Source of the DNA: Candidatus Kuenenia stuttgartensis
GTDB lineage: Bacteria; Pseudomonadota; Alphaproteobacteria; SMXS01
Assembly: GCA_943329845.2 (NCBI GenBank)
Contig: CALQFM020000032.1
Coordinates: forward strand, 1-43,884
Direction of reading: 5' to 3'
Length of the DNA: 43,884 bases
In this document: positions 30,314 through 38,082 of the stretch, in pieces
How the letters are laid out: every line of letters starts with the position of its first letter
Numbering within the stretch: the first letter of the stretch is position 1
Notes under the pieces: model-generated
Database searches by the model: none
Seen by the model: only the letters and a program-made list of their open reading frames with translations
Told to the model about the DNA's origin: nothing
Program-made: the position numbers and the translations under genes

Positions 30314-31527
30314 TGTCGAACCCCTTCGAACGTCCCTATGCCGACCTCAAGGTCATCGAACTGGCCGGCGATCCCGCCGGCGAGATGACGGGCTACCTGC
30401 TTTCCCAGATGGGCGCCGAGGTGATCAAGGTCGAGCCGCCGGAAGGCTCGCCGACCCGCGCCATCGGCCCATGGCTGCATGGCGAAACGGGACCCGACAG
30501 CAGCCTGACCTACTGGTATTACAACTCCAACAAGCGCAGCGCCGTGCTCGATTATCGGAGCGCTGCGGGGCTGAAGACGCTGGAGGCGCTGCTCGCGGAC
30601 GCCGACATCTTTATCTGCACCCTGCAGCCAAAGGCGTTGAAAGCGGCCGGCATCGACCATGCCGCGCTGAGCGCCCGGTTCCCCGACCTGATCATCGTTT
30701 CGGTCACCGCTTTCGGCCTGACAGGGCCGTGGGCCGACTACAAGTCGTCGGAGCTGGTCGCGCTCGCCGCCGGCGGGCCGCTGCACATGTGCGGCTATGA
30801 CGACCACGCCATCCCGCCGATCCTGCCGGGCGGCAACCAGGCCTCGCACATAGCCGCCAGCTTCGCGCACAAGGCGCTGCTGGTCGCGCTGATCGACCGG
30901 CAGATGACCGGCAAGGGCCAACTGGTCGACGTGGCCATGCACGAGGCCTGCGCCGTCACGGTGGAGCTGGCCAATCCGTACTGGTTCTATCCCAAGGCCA
31001 TCGTCCAGCGGCAGACCTGCCGCCACGCCCAGCCGGTGCGCACCCAGCCGGCGTTGTTCGAATCCGCCGACGGCAAGTACCTGTATTTCGTGCTGGTGGT
31101 CGCCGAGGCGAAGCCGTGGGCGAACCTGGTCGCGTGGATGGAAAGCCACGGCATGGCCGCCGACCTGACCGACGAGGCGTTCAAGGATTTCGCCTATCGG
31201 CAGGCCAACTACGCCCATGTGCAGGAAATGGTCGAGTGCTTCTTCCTGGTGAACGACGCCGAGACCATGTTCCACGAGGGCCAGGCGCGCGAGCTGCCGA
31301 TCGCCATCATCAACGCGCCGGAGGAGCTGTTCACCGACAGGCACAACATCGAGCGCAAGTTCTTCGTCGATGTGGCGCACGAGGGCGTCGGCACTTTCCC
31401 GTATCCGGGCGCGCCCTATTCCTTCTCGGCGTTTTCGCCGGTCGCGCGCCGCCGGGCGCCCAAGCTGGGCGAGCATACCGACGAGGTGCTGGGCGCGCTG
31501 GCGGCGCAGGCCGTCGCGGCGAAATAG
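30313..31527 (+). CDS. CaiB/BaiF CoA-transferase, partner subunit lacking the catalytic Asp
   Basis: 404 residues, same fold as its upstream neighbour (DLKVIELAGDPAGEMTGYLL, MGAEVIKVEPPEGSPTR, VSVTAFGLTGPWADYKS). In the segment where the catalytic Asp is expected (LPGGNQASHIAASFAHKAL, residues 171-189) there is none; Ser178 is at the aligned position when the downstream TGKG motifs are superposed. Heteromeric family III enzymes with one active and one degenerate subunit are known, so this is probably the structural partner of the preceding gene. Start codons overlap by one base. The alternative is an independent enzyme with a shifted active site. Confidence 0.9.
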   Translation: MSNPFERPYADLKVIELAGDPAGEMTGYLLSQMGAEVIKVEPPEGSPTRAIGPWLHGETGPDSSLTYWYYNSNKRSAVLDYRSAAGLKTLEALLADADIFICTLQPKALKAAGIDHAALSARFPDLIIVSVTAFGLTGPWADYKSSELVALAAGGPLHMCGYDDHAIPPILPGGNQASHIAASFAHKALLVALIDRQMTGKGQLVDVAMHEACAVTVELANPYWFYPKAIVQRQTCRHAQPVRTQPALFESADGKYLYFVLVVAEAKPWANLVAWMESHGMAADLTDEAFKDFAYRQANYAHVQEMVECFFLVNDAETMFHEGQARELPIAIINAPEELFTDRHNIERKFFVDVAHEGVGTFPYPGAPYSFSAFSPVARRRAPKLGEHTDEVLGALAAQAVAAK

Positions 31528-31537
31528 GGAGCGGACC

Positions 31538-32734
31538 ATGGACGAACTGGCCATCGCGGCGCGCGACAAATGCGCCATCGCCGGCATCGGCGTCACCGAG
31601 TTCATGAAGGATTCGCGCCGTTCGGTGCTGTCGCTGGCGACCGAGGCGTCGCTGGCCGCGCTGGAAGACGCAGGGCTCCGTCCCGAGGACGTGGACGGCA
31701 TCGTCCGCTGTCCCCACGACCAGATCACCCATAACGACCTGGCGTCGTCGCTCGGCATCCCGGACCTGACCTATTGGGGCGAGGTCGGCCCCGGCGGCGT
31801 TGGCCCCTGCGCCCAGGTCGGCCAGGCCATGGCGGCGATCATGGGCGGGCTGGCGACCACGGTGCTGGTGTTCCGATCGCTCAACGGCCGCTCCGAGGAC
31901 CGGTTTGGCCAGGGCGGGCACATGACCAAGAGCGCGCCGGTGGTCGGCGGCCGCGCCACCTATGACGAATACTTCCTGCCGTTCGGGCTGATGACCGCGG
32001 GCCAGACCTTCGCGCTGATGACCCAGTCGCATATGAACAAGTTCGGCACCACGTCCGAGCAGCTCGGCCATATCGCCATCGTCTGCCGGGAATACGCCAA
32101 CCACAACCCGCGCGCCCAGATGGGCGACCGTACGCTGACCATGGAAGACTATCTGTCGTCGCGGATGATCTCGTCGCCGCTCCGGCTGTTCGACTTCTGC
32201 CTGGAGACCGACGGCGCCGCCGCGGTGATCGTCACCACCACCGAGCGGGCGAAGAACCTGCGCCAGAAGCCGGTGCTGATCCGCGCCCAGGCCGGCGGCT
32301 GCCCGCCCGACATGCGCGGCGGCATGATGTTCCCCATCGTGATGCGCGACGACCCGACCGAGATCGGCGGCAAGAAGGCCGGCGAGACGCTCTACCGCAA
32401 GGCCGGCATCGGCCCAGACGAGATCGACGTGGCGCAGATCTACGACTGCTTCACCATCTCGATCCTGCTGCAGCTCGAGGCCTATGGCTTCTGCAAGAAG
32501 GGCGAGGGCGGCCCGTTCGCCGCCTCCGGCGCGCTGCGCCCGGGCGGCTCGCTGCCGATCAACACCGGCGGCGGCCACCTGTCCGAGGGCTACATCCACG
32601 GCATGGGCCATGTGGTCGAGGCGGCGCGCCAGATGCGCGGCGAGTCCAGCTACCAGATCGAGGGCGCCGAAACCTGCCTGGTCACCGGCGGCCCGCTGCC
32701 GACGGGCAGCGCCCTGATGCTGAGGAGGGCGTGA
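31538..32734 (+). CDS. Thiolase-like protein (SCP-x / lipid-transfer thiolase group)
   Basis: 398 residues in a thiolase fold: KCAIAGIGVTEFMKDSRRS, ALEDAGLRPEDVDGIV, GPCAQVGQAMAAI (Cys91 is a candidate nucleophile), DGAAAVIVTTTERAK, IDVAQIYDCFTISILLQLE and NTGGGHLSEGYIHGMGH. The usual His-Asp-Cys-Phe is Tyr-Asp-Cys-Phe here. Members of this group act either as 3-ketoacyl-CoA thiolases or, with a DUF35 partner, as retro-aldolases (Ltp2 in steroid side-chain loss). The next gene, overlapping by one base, encodes exactly such a DUF35 protein. The ATG at 31538 has AGGGAGCGGACC before it. It performs a chain-shortening step in this pathway (inference). Confidence 0.9.
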   Translation: MDELAIAARDKCAIAGIGVTEFMKDSRRSVLSLATEASLAALEDAGLRPEDVDGIVRCPHDQITHNDLASSLGIPDLTYWGEVGPGGVGPCAQVGQAMAAIMGGLATTVLVFRSLNGRSEDRFGQGGHMTKSAPVVGGRATYDEYFLPFGLMTAGQTFALMTQSHMNKFGTTSEQLGHIAIVCREYANHNPRAQMGDRTLTMEDYLSSRMISSPLRLFDFCLETDGAAAVIVTTTERAKNLRQKPVLIRAQAGGCPPDMRGGMMFPIVMRDDPTEIGGKKAGETLYRKAGIGPDEIDVAQIYDCFTISILLQLEAYGFCKKGEGGPFAASGALRPGGSLPINTGGGHLSEGYIHGMGHVVEAARQMRGESSYQIEGAETCLVTGGPLPTGSALMLRRA

Positions 32735-33141
32735 TGGCCGACCGGGTCCTGCCGCGCAAGGGCGACCGCGATACCGGCGCGTTCTTCGAGGCCGCGGACC
32801 GGCGCGAGCTGGTCTACAAGGCCTGCGACGACTGCGGCACCGTCATCAACCCGCCGCGCGCCAGATGCGCCAAATGCGGCGGCTGGAACACGTCCTGGAA
32901 GCAATCGGCGGGGAAGGCCCGGCTCAACACCTGGAGCGTGGTCCACCAGCAGGTCCATCCCCTGTTCCCGGCGCCCTACACCATCGTCGTGGTCGAGCTC
33001 GATGATGCGCCCGGCATCCGCTATGTGGGCTACATGGACGGCGCGCACGACCTGCATGAGGGTATGGCCATGCGGGTGCGGTTCGAGCCGACCGAGGATG
33101 GCGGCGCGCTGCCGCAATGGATGCCCGACAACGCCGAATAG
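32734..33141 (+). CDS. DUF35 zinc-ribbon / OB-fold protein
   Basis: 135 residues. An N-terminal rubredoxin-like zinc ribbon has CDDCG and CAKCGG (four cysteines within ~21 residues), followed by an OB-fold (LNTWSVVHQQVHPLF, YTIVVVELDD, GIRYVGYMDG). Such proteins bind acyl-CoA and pair with thiolase-like or Ltp2-type enzymes encoded next to them. The start ATG overlaps the stop of the thiolase-like gene (TGATG), which favours a stoichiometric complex. All four zinc ligands are intact. Confidence 0.93.
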   Translation: MADRVLPRKGDRDTGAFFEAADRRELVYKACDDCGTVINPPRARCAKCGGWNTSWKQSAGKARLNTWSVVHQQVHPLFPAPYTIVVVELDDAPGIRYVGYMDGAHDLHEGMAMRVRFEPTEDGGALPQWMPDNAE

Positions 33142-33153
33142 GGGAGGACGCCT

Positions 33154-34062
33154 ATGGGCACGCGCGTGAACTACAGCTTCACGGTCTACGACTATCCGGC
33201 GAACGAGGTCGTCCCCATGGCTGTCGCCGCCGAGCAGGCCGGCTTCGACGCCATCTGGATCGGCGAGCATTATGTGTGCCCGCGGGAGTTCACCAGCGAG
33301 CATCCCTCGACCGATGGCAAGAAGGGCGACCATCCGGCCAAGTGGATCGTCGGTCCCGATGCGCGGCTGCACGACCCGTGGTTCTTCATGGGCGCCATGG
33401 CCGGCGCGACGACGCGGCTGAAGGTGGGCACCGCCATCGTCCTCGCGCCGCTCAACCATCCGCTTTTACTGGCGCGGGCGACGCTGACGGCGCAGGAGAT
33501 TTCCGGCGGGCGGCTGCTGTTCGGCACCGGCGTCGGCTGGCTCAAGGAAGAGTTCGACGCGCTGCAGATCCCGTTCGAGAGCCGGGGTAGCCGCTATGAC
33601 GAAACCCTCGATATCCTGCGCCGGGCGTGGGCAGGCGGCTATTTCGCCCACGACGGCCGGCATTTCCAGTTCGACGCCATGCAGCTCACGCCGCACCCGG
33701 TGCATGTGCCACTGATCATCGGCGGCAATAGCGAGAAGGCGCTGCGGCGGGTGGCGGCCAAGGCCGACGGCTGGCTGAACTCGGCCAGGATCGCGCTGGC
33801 CGACGCGGTACGGCTGCGCGACCGGCTGGAGGCGCTGCGGGCCGAATACGGCACCGACAAACGGCCGTTCCAGTATTACGTGCGCCCCAACGAGACGAAC
33901 CGCTCCGAGATCGCGCGCTTCGTCGCCGAGGGCTTCGACAATATCGCCCTGTGGGGACCGGACGTATGGCCCAACCGCGATACCGGCACCATCAGGGAAA
34001 AGACCGAGCGCTTCCGCCGCAAGGCCGAGGAACTCGACATCGCGCCGCTCGAAGCGGTCTGA
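33154..34062 (+). CDS. LLM-class flavin-dependent oxidoreductase (2)
   Basis: 302 residues, luciferase-like TIM barrel: AEQAGFDAIWIGEHYVCPRE, RLKVGTAIVLAPLNHPLLLA, ISGGRLLFGTGVGWLKEEFD and PLIIGGNSEKALRRVAAKADGW are typical of TIGR03619-like F420-dependent enzymes. The first and last quoted segments carry the flavin-binding positions of the family. Strong site GGGGAGGACG before the ATG at 33154, 12 bp after the DUF35 gene. It could be a monooxygenase or dehydrogenase step of the pathway. It is only distantly similar to the LLM protein at 14971. Confidence 0.92.
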   Translation: MGTRVNYSFTVYDYPANEVVPMAVAAEQAGFDAIWIGEHYVCPREFTSEHPSTDGKKGDHPAKWIVGPDARLHDPWFFMGAMAGATTRLKVGTAIVLAPLNHPLLLARATLTAQEISGGRLLFGTGVGWLKEEFDALQIPFESRGSRYDETLDILRRAWAGGYFAHDGRHFQFDAMQLTPHPVHVPLIIGGNSEKALRRVAAKADGWLNSARIALADAVRLRDRLEALRAEYGTDKRPFQYYVRPNETNRSEIARFVAEGFDNIALWGPDVWPNRDTGTIREKTERFRRKAEELDIAPLEAV

Positions 34063-34074
34063 ACGGAGAATTCA

Positions 34075-34368
34075 ATGAAGCTGACACCGGGCCTCAGACT
34101 GAAGAGCGCCGTCTGCGACACCGAAGTGGTGATCGTGCGACCGCCGAAGGAGCCGGTGACGCTGGAATGCGGCGGTGCGCCCATGGGCGGCGAGGCGGGC
34201 GGCGCGGTGTCGTCCGACCACGCAGGCGGCACGCTGCTCGGCAAGCGCTACGAGCACGCGCCCGCCGGGCTCGAGGTGCTGTGCGTCAAGCCGGGCGCCG
34301 GTTCGCTGTCGGTGGGTGGCGTCGAGTTGACGCTCAAGGGAGCCAAGCAGCTTCCGTCTTCGGATTGA
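34075..34368 (+). CDS. Small conserved protein of unknown function (97 aa)
   Basis: I cannot name its family. It begins MKLTPGLRLKSAVCDTEVVI and contains CGGAPM and a Gly-rich centre (MGGEAGGAVSSDHAGG); the two Cys-Gly positions and short strands suggest a small beta-barrel. It has no signal peptide or membrane segment. It lies 12 bp after the LLM gene and 16 bp before a CoA ligase, in the same operon, so it probably assists one of these enzymes. Similar short proteins accompany acyl-CoA ligase genes in actinobacteria, from memory. GGAG precedes the ATG at 34075. Confidence 0.75.
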   Translation: MKLTPGLRLKSAVCDTEVVIVRPPKEPVTLECGGAPMGGEAGGAVSSDHAGGTLLGKRYEHAPAGLEVLCVKPGAGSLSVGGVELTLKGAKQLPSSD

Positions 34369-34384
34369 TCTGGGGACTAACACA

Positions 34385-35875
34385 GTGAATATCGCGCTGC
34401 TCCTCGAAATGGCGGCCCAGGGCGCGGAGGACCGTGTCGCCCTGCGCTGGGACGGCGGCAGCCTGACCTATGCGGCGCTGCAGGACCGCGCGCGGCGCGC
34501 GGCGACATGGGCACTGGCCCAGCCTGGCGACAAGGTGGTCTATCTGGGGCCGAACCATCCGGCCTTTCCCATCGCCCTGTTCGGCGCGGCAAACGCGGCC
34601 AAGCCGTTCGTGCCGGTCAATTACCGCCTGAAGGATGAGGATCTGCGCCGCATCCTGGCGCGCACCGCGCCGTCGGTGCTGGTCGCCGATGACGCCGAAA
34701 TGGCGCGCGTGCAGCGGATCGACGGCGTGACGCCGGTCGCGACCTCGGCGTTCATGGCCGCGCTCGATAACGCCGAGCCGCTGGAGGAAGCGGTCGAGGG
34801 CGAGGACGACATTGCCGTGCTGCTGTTCACCAGCGGCACCACGGGCGAACCGAAGGCGGCGATCCTGCGCCACCGCAACCTCAGCGGCTATGTGATCTCC
34901 ACCGTGGAGTTCATGGGCTCGGAAGCGGGCGAGACCAGTCTGGTCAGCGTGCCGCCCTATCACATCGCCGGCGTTTCGGCGGTACTGACCGCCGCCTATG
35001 GCGGCCGCGCCATCGCCCAGCTCCCAGCCTTCGACCCGGAGGATTGGATCGGTTTGGCCCGCAACGCCAAGGTCACCCATGCCATGGTGGTGCCGACGAT
35101 GCTGAAGCGCCTGAACCAGGTGCTGGAGGAGCAGGGCGGCGGGTTGCCGGATTTGCGGCTGATCTCCTATGGCGGCGGGCGTATGCCGCTGGCCGTCATC
35201 GAGAAGGCCATGGCGCTGCTGCCGCATGTGGATTTCGTCAACGCCTACGGGTTGACCGAAACAAGTTCGACGATCGCGATGCTGGGGCCGGACGATCACC
35301 GCGAGGCCTTCTCGAGCGGTGACAGTTTGGTCCGGCGTCGGCTGGAGTCCGTTGGAAGACCCCTGCCGACGCTGGAACTGGATATACGCGACGAAACCGG
35401 AAATCCCGTACCACAGGGGGAGCCGGGCGAAATCTGGGTCCGGGGTGAACAGGTTTCGGGCGAGTATGTCGGCAGGAGAACGCTACGTGACGACGGTTGG
35501 TTCCCCACAAATGATGCGGGCTGGATGGACCAAGACGGATTTTTGTACGTTCAGGGCCGATTGGACGACGTGATCGTACGCGGCGGCGAGAATATCGCCC
35601 CCGGTGAGATCGAGGACGTGCTACGCGCCCATCCCGCCGTCACCGACGCGGCTGTGTTCGGCGCACCCGACGAGGAATGGGGCGAGAAGATCGTCGCCGT
35701 GCTGGTGCCGCGCGGTACGCCCGACGTCGCCGGGCTGCAGGGCTGGGTGCGCGAGCGGCTGCGGTCCACCAAGGTACCGCAGGAGATTCGCTTCGCCGAT
35801 CAGCTGCCCTACAACGAGACGGGCAAGCTGCTGCGACGCCAGCTCAAGGCCGAATTCCTCGCGGCCTTGTCCTAG
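34385..35875 (+). CDS. AMP-dependent acyl-CoA synthetase/ligase (2)
   Basis: 496 residues of the ANL family: P-loop LLFTSGTTGEPKAAILRH, GLTETSSTIAML, hinge VQGRLDDVIVRGGENIAP and catalytic Lys in LPYNETGKLLRRQLK. The start is GTG at 34385 with GGGGAC upstream. It is shorter at the N terminus than most fatty-acyl ligases. The stretch 35230-35580 uses less GC-rich codons than the rest of the gene. Two different CoA ligases in one regulon suggest that either substrate and a later acid intermediate are both activated, or two related acids are used. Confidence 0.93.
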   Translation: MNIALLLEMAAQGAEDRVALRWDGGSLTYAALQDRARRAATWALAQPGDKVVYLGPNHPAFPIALFGAANAAKPFVPVNYRLKDEDLRRILARTAPSVLVADDAEMARVQRIDGVTPVATSAFMAALDNAEPLEEAVEGEDDIAVLLFTSGTTGEPKAAILRHRNLSGYVISTVEFMGSEAGETSLVSVPPYHIAGVSAVLTAAYGGRAIAQLPAFDPEDWIGLARNAKVTHAMVVPTMLKRLNQVLEEQGGGLPDLRLISYGGGRMPLAVIEKAMALLPHVDFVNAYGLTETSSTIAMLGPDDHREAFSSGDSLVRRRLESVGRPLPTLELDIRDETGNPVPQGEPGEIWVRGEQVSGEYVGRRTLRDDGWFPTNDAGWMDQDGFLYVQGRLDDVIVRGGENIAPGEIEDVLRAHPAVTDAAVFGAPDEEWGEKIVAVLVPRGTPDVAGLQGWVRERLRSTKVPQEIRFADQLPYNETGKLLRRQLKAEFLAALS

Positions 35876-35884
35876 GATTTTCCC

Positions 35885-36949
35885 ATGACGCCCACCGCCG
35901 GTCAGCGCGAGGACGGAAAGGACCAGGCCCTGGTCTCCCTCGCAGCCGATCCGGCCGCATCGGAAATCTTCTCGCCGGTAGGCGAAAGGCCGGTGACCAT
36001 CCTGGACCTGGATGATGTGACGGTCGGCGCGCTGCGGGCGGCCGGCGCGCCATCCCCCCGGTCGGGCGTGATGATCGGCATCGACCGGCGCGGCGCGGTG
36101 CCTGACGGGGTCGCCGGACTGTTCGACGTGCTGCTCACCACGGGCCAGGCCTGCGGCAGGGAATGGGTCTGCGTCGCGCCCGACGCGCTGGACGTCGAGG
36201 TCGATCGGCTGAACGAGCGGGCGGCCGCCACGCCGTTCGCGGCGTCCGTGTTCGCCCAGGTGCTGCGCATGGGTGCCAGCCTGTCCTTCGACGAAGGCTT
36301 GATCCTGGAATCCTTCGCCTATTCCACCCTGCTGGCGGGCGGCGAGTTCCGTGCCTGGCGCGCCGCCAACCCGGCCCGCCTCCGTGGCGATGAAGCGGAG
36401 CGACTCATCATCGTCGAGCGTGAGCGCGCCTTGCTGCGCATCAGCCTCAATCGACCCGCCGCGCACAATGGTCTCAACGCCCGTATGCGTGACCAGCTTG
36501 CCGAGGCGCTACGGGTCGCCGTCGCCGATCCCATGATCGGCCGCATCCTGCTGAAGGGCGAGGGACCGTCGTTCTGCAGCGGCGGCGACCTGGACGAATT
36601 CGGCAGCGCCACCGACCAGGCGCTCGCCCATGCGGTGCGTATCGCCCGCTCGGTCGCCTCGCTGGTCCACCGCTGCACCGACCGGGTCTCCGTGCGCCTC
36701 CACGGTGCGTGCCTGGGCGCGGGCATCGAAATACCGGCCGCCGCCGGCAGCATCACCGTTCACCGCGAAACGCGAATTGGGCTGCCTGAAGTGGGCATGG
36801 GCCTGATCCCGGGCGCCGGCGGCACCGTGACGGTGCGTCGCCGCATCGGTCGCCACCGCACCTGCTATCTGGGCCTGTCCGGCCGCCGCCTGACCGCCGG
36901 GGAGGCGCTGGCCTGGGGACTGGTCGACGGCCTGGAGGACATGGCGTGA
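35885..36949 (+). CDS. Enoyl-CoA hydratase/isomerase with an N-terminal extension
   Basis: 354 residues, about 100 more than usual. Residues ~176-354 form a crotonase core: ISLNRPAAHNGLNARMRDQL, oxyanion segment SFCSGGDLDEFG, HGACLGAGIEIPAAAGS with Glu282, and LPEVGMGLIPGAGGT with Glu302, so both catalytic glutamates are present. The first ~175 residues are not a standard crotonase N terminus; residues ~115-158 (FAQVLRMGASLSFDEGLILE, SFAYSTLLAGGEFRAWRA) resemble the C-terminal helices of crotonases, so the chain may be rearranged. AGGA precedes the ATG at 35885. The stop overlaps the GTG start of the next gene (GTGA). It hydrates or isomerises an enoyl-CoA in the pathway. Confidence 0.88.
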   Translation: MTPTAGQREDGKDQALVSLAADPAASEIFSPVGERPVTILDLDDVTVGALRAAGAPSPRSGVMIGIDRRGAVPDGVAGLFDVLLTTGQACGREWVCVAPDALDVEVDRLNERAAATPFAASVFAQVLRMGASLSFDEGLILESFAYSTLLAGGEFRAWRAANPARLRGDEAERLIIVERERALLRISLNRPAAHNGLNARMRDQLAEALRVAVADPMIGRILLKGEGPSFCSGGDLDEFGSATDQALAHAVRIARSVASLVHRCTDRVSVRLHGACLGAGIEIPAAAGSITVHRETRIGLPEVGMGLIPGAGGTVTVRRRIGRHRTCYLGLSGRRLTAGEALAWGLVDGLEDMA

Positions 36950-38082
36950 ACCGGCCGGTGTTCATGGATTTCGAACGGCGCTGGGCCATATCGGGACTGG
37001 AGGACTTGACCGGCCATGCGGGCGAGGCGGTGCTGCCGAAGCGGGATTTTCTGGCACGACTGGATGAATTGTCAGGACGCGTGGAGGAACTGGGCGAGCG
37101 GTTCGGCGTCGCCCTTGGCCTCGACCATTCGGTATTCATGGGCCGAGCCGCCATTCTGGGGCTGACCCGCCGCGGCCAGACCTCGTGCAACGGTACGTGC
37201 CGCCTGATCGAAAGCGGTGACGGTTGGCTGGCGGTTAATCTTGCCCGGCCCGAGGATGTGGACCTGGTGCCCGCGTGGCTCTGCCGGAAGGGGGACGATC
37301 CGTGGAAGGCCATTGGCAAAACGGCAAGGCGGTGCTCGACAGCCGATCTCATCGAGCGCGCGGCAATGTTGGGTATGCCTGTCGCAGCCATCCCCTTCAG
37401 CCGTCATCCTGGCGAAGGCCGGGATCCAGACTTGTCGAGTCAGACGCGTCGATTGTCCAGACTGGATCCCGGCCTTCGCCAGGATGACGGCTTGGAGGGG
37501 GGGCGAAGGCCTGTTGTCGTCGACCTGTCGTCGCTTTGGGCTGGCCCGTTGTGCGGCCACCTGCTGACCCGCATCGGCTGCCGGGTCATCAAGGTCGAAA
37601 GCACGACCCGCCCGGACGGTGCGCGGTTCGGGCCGGCCACTTTCTTCGAAGAACTTCACAACGGCCAGGAATTCGTCACCGTGGATTTCGCAACGCCAGA
37701 CCGGCTGCGCGACCTGATCCTCTCCGCCGACGTGGTGATCGAAGGCTCGCGCCCGCGCGCGCTGCGCCAGCTCGGCATCGACCGCGATGAGGTCATGAGC
37801 CAGCGGCCGTCGATGACCTGGGTCAGCATCACCGCCCATGGCCGCGACGACGCCCGCGTCGGCTTCGGCGACGATGCCGCCGCCGCCGCCGGCCTGCTGG
37901 CGTGGGACCGCGCAGGACGGCCGGTCTTCGTCGGCGACGCCATCGCCGATCCGATCGCGGGGCTGACCGCCGCCGAGGGCGCCATGGCGTCACTGCTGGA
38001 AGGCGGCGGCCATACCATCGACGTTTCGCTGAGCGGCGCGGCCGCCTGGGTGGCCGACGCCCCGGAGATCGCTTCATGGTGA
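36946..38082 (+). CDS. CaiB/BaiF CoA-transferase-like protein with an in-frame palindromic insertion
   Basis: 378 residues, GTG start at 36946 after GGAGGACATGGC. The order looks rearranged: an N-terminal part (CRLIESGDGWLAVNLARPED, LGMPVAA) resembles the C-terminal domain of ordinary CaiB proteins, and residues ~189-378 hold the Rossmann half (VVDLSSLWAGPLCG, RVIKVES, VDFATPDRLRDLI, WVSITAHGR) with probable catalytic Asp336 in DAIADPIAGL. Between them residues 152-182 are encoded by a perfect 90-bp palindromic repeat (37401-37490) that keeps the frame. Without it the two halves would be joined by a short linker, so the protein may still fold. It overlaps its neighbours on both sides (GTGA; ATGGTGA). 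Confidence 0.87.
   Translation: MNRPVFMDFERRWAISGLEDLTGHAGEAVLPKRDFLARLDELSGRVEELGERFGVALGLDHSVFMGRAAILGLTRRGQTSCNGTCRLIESGDGWLAVNLARPEDVDLVPAWLCRKGDDPWKAIGKTARRCSTADLIERAAMLGMPVAAIPFSRHPGEGRDPDLSSQTRRLSRLDPGLRQDDGLEGGRRPVVVDLSSLWAGPLCGHLLTRIGCRVIKVESTTRPDGARFGPATFFEELHNGQEFVTVDFATPDRLRDLILSADVVIEGSRPRALRQLGIDRDEVMSQRPSMTWVSITAHGRDDARVGFGDDAAAAAGLLAWDRAGRPVFVGDAIADPIAGLTAAEGAMASLLEGGGHTIDVSLSGAAAWVADAPEIASW
37401..37490. repeat. 90-bp palindromic repeat inserted in a coding sequence
   Basis: A 29-bp arm at 37401-37429 (begins CCGTCATCCTGGCGAAGGCC) is repeated exactly in inverse at 37462-37490, with a 32-bp centre. The arm resembles the dispersed GTCATCCTGGCGAAGGCCGGGATCC family of intergenic palindromes found in many alphaproteobacterial genomes. 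The total of 90 bp is 30 codons, so the host gene frame is preserved. No other copy is seen in this window. Confidence 0.93.
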
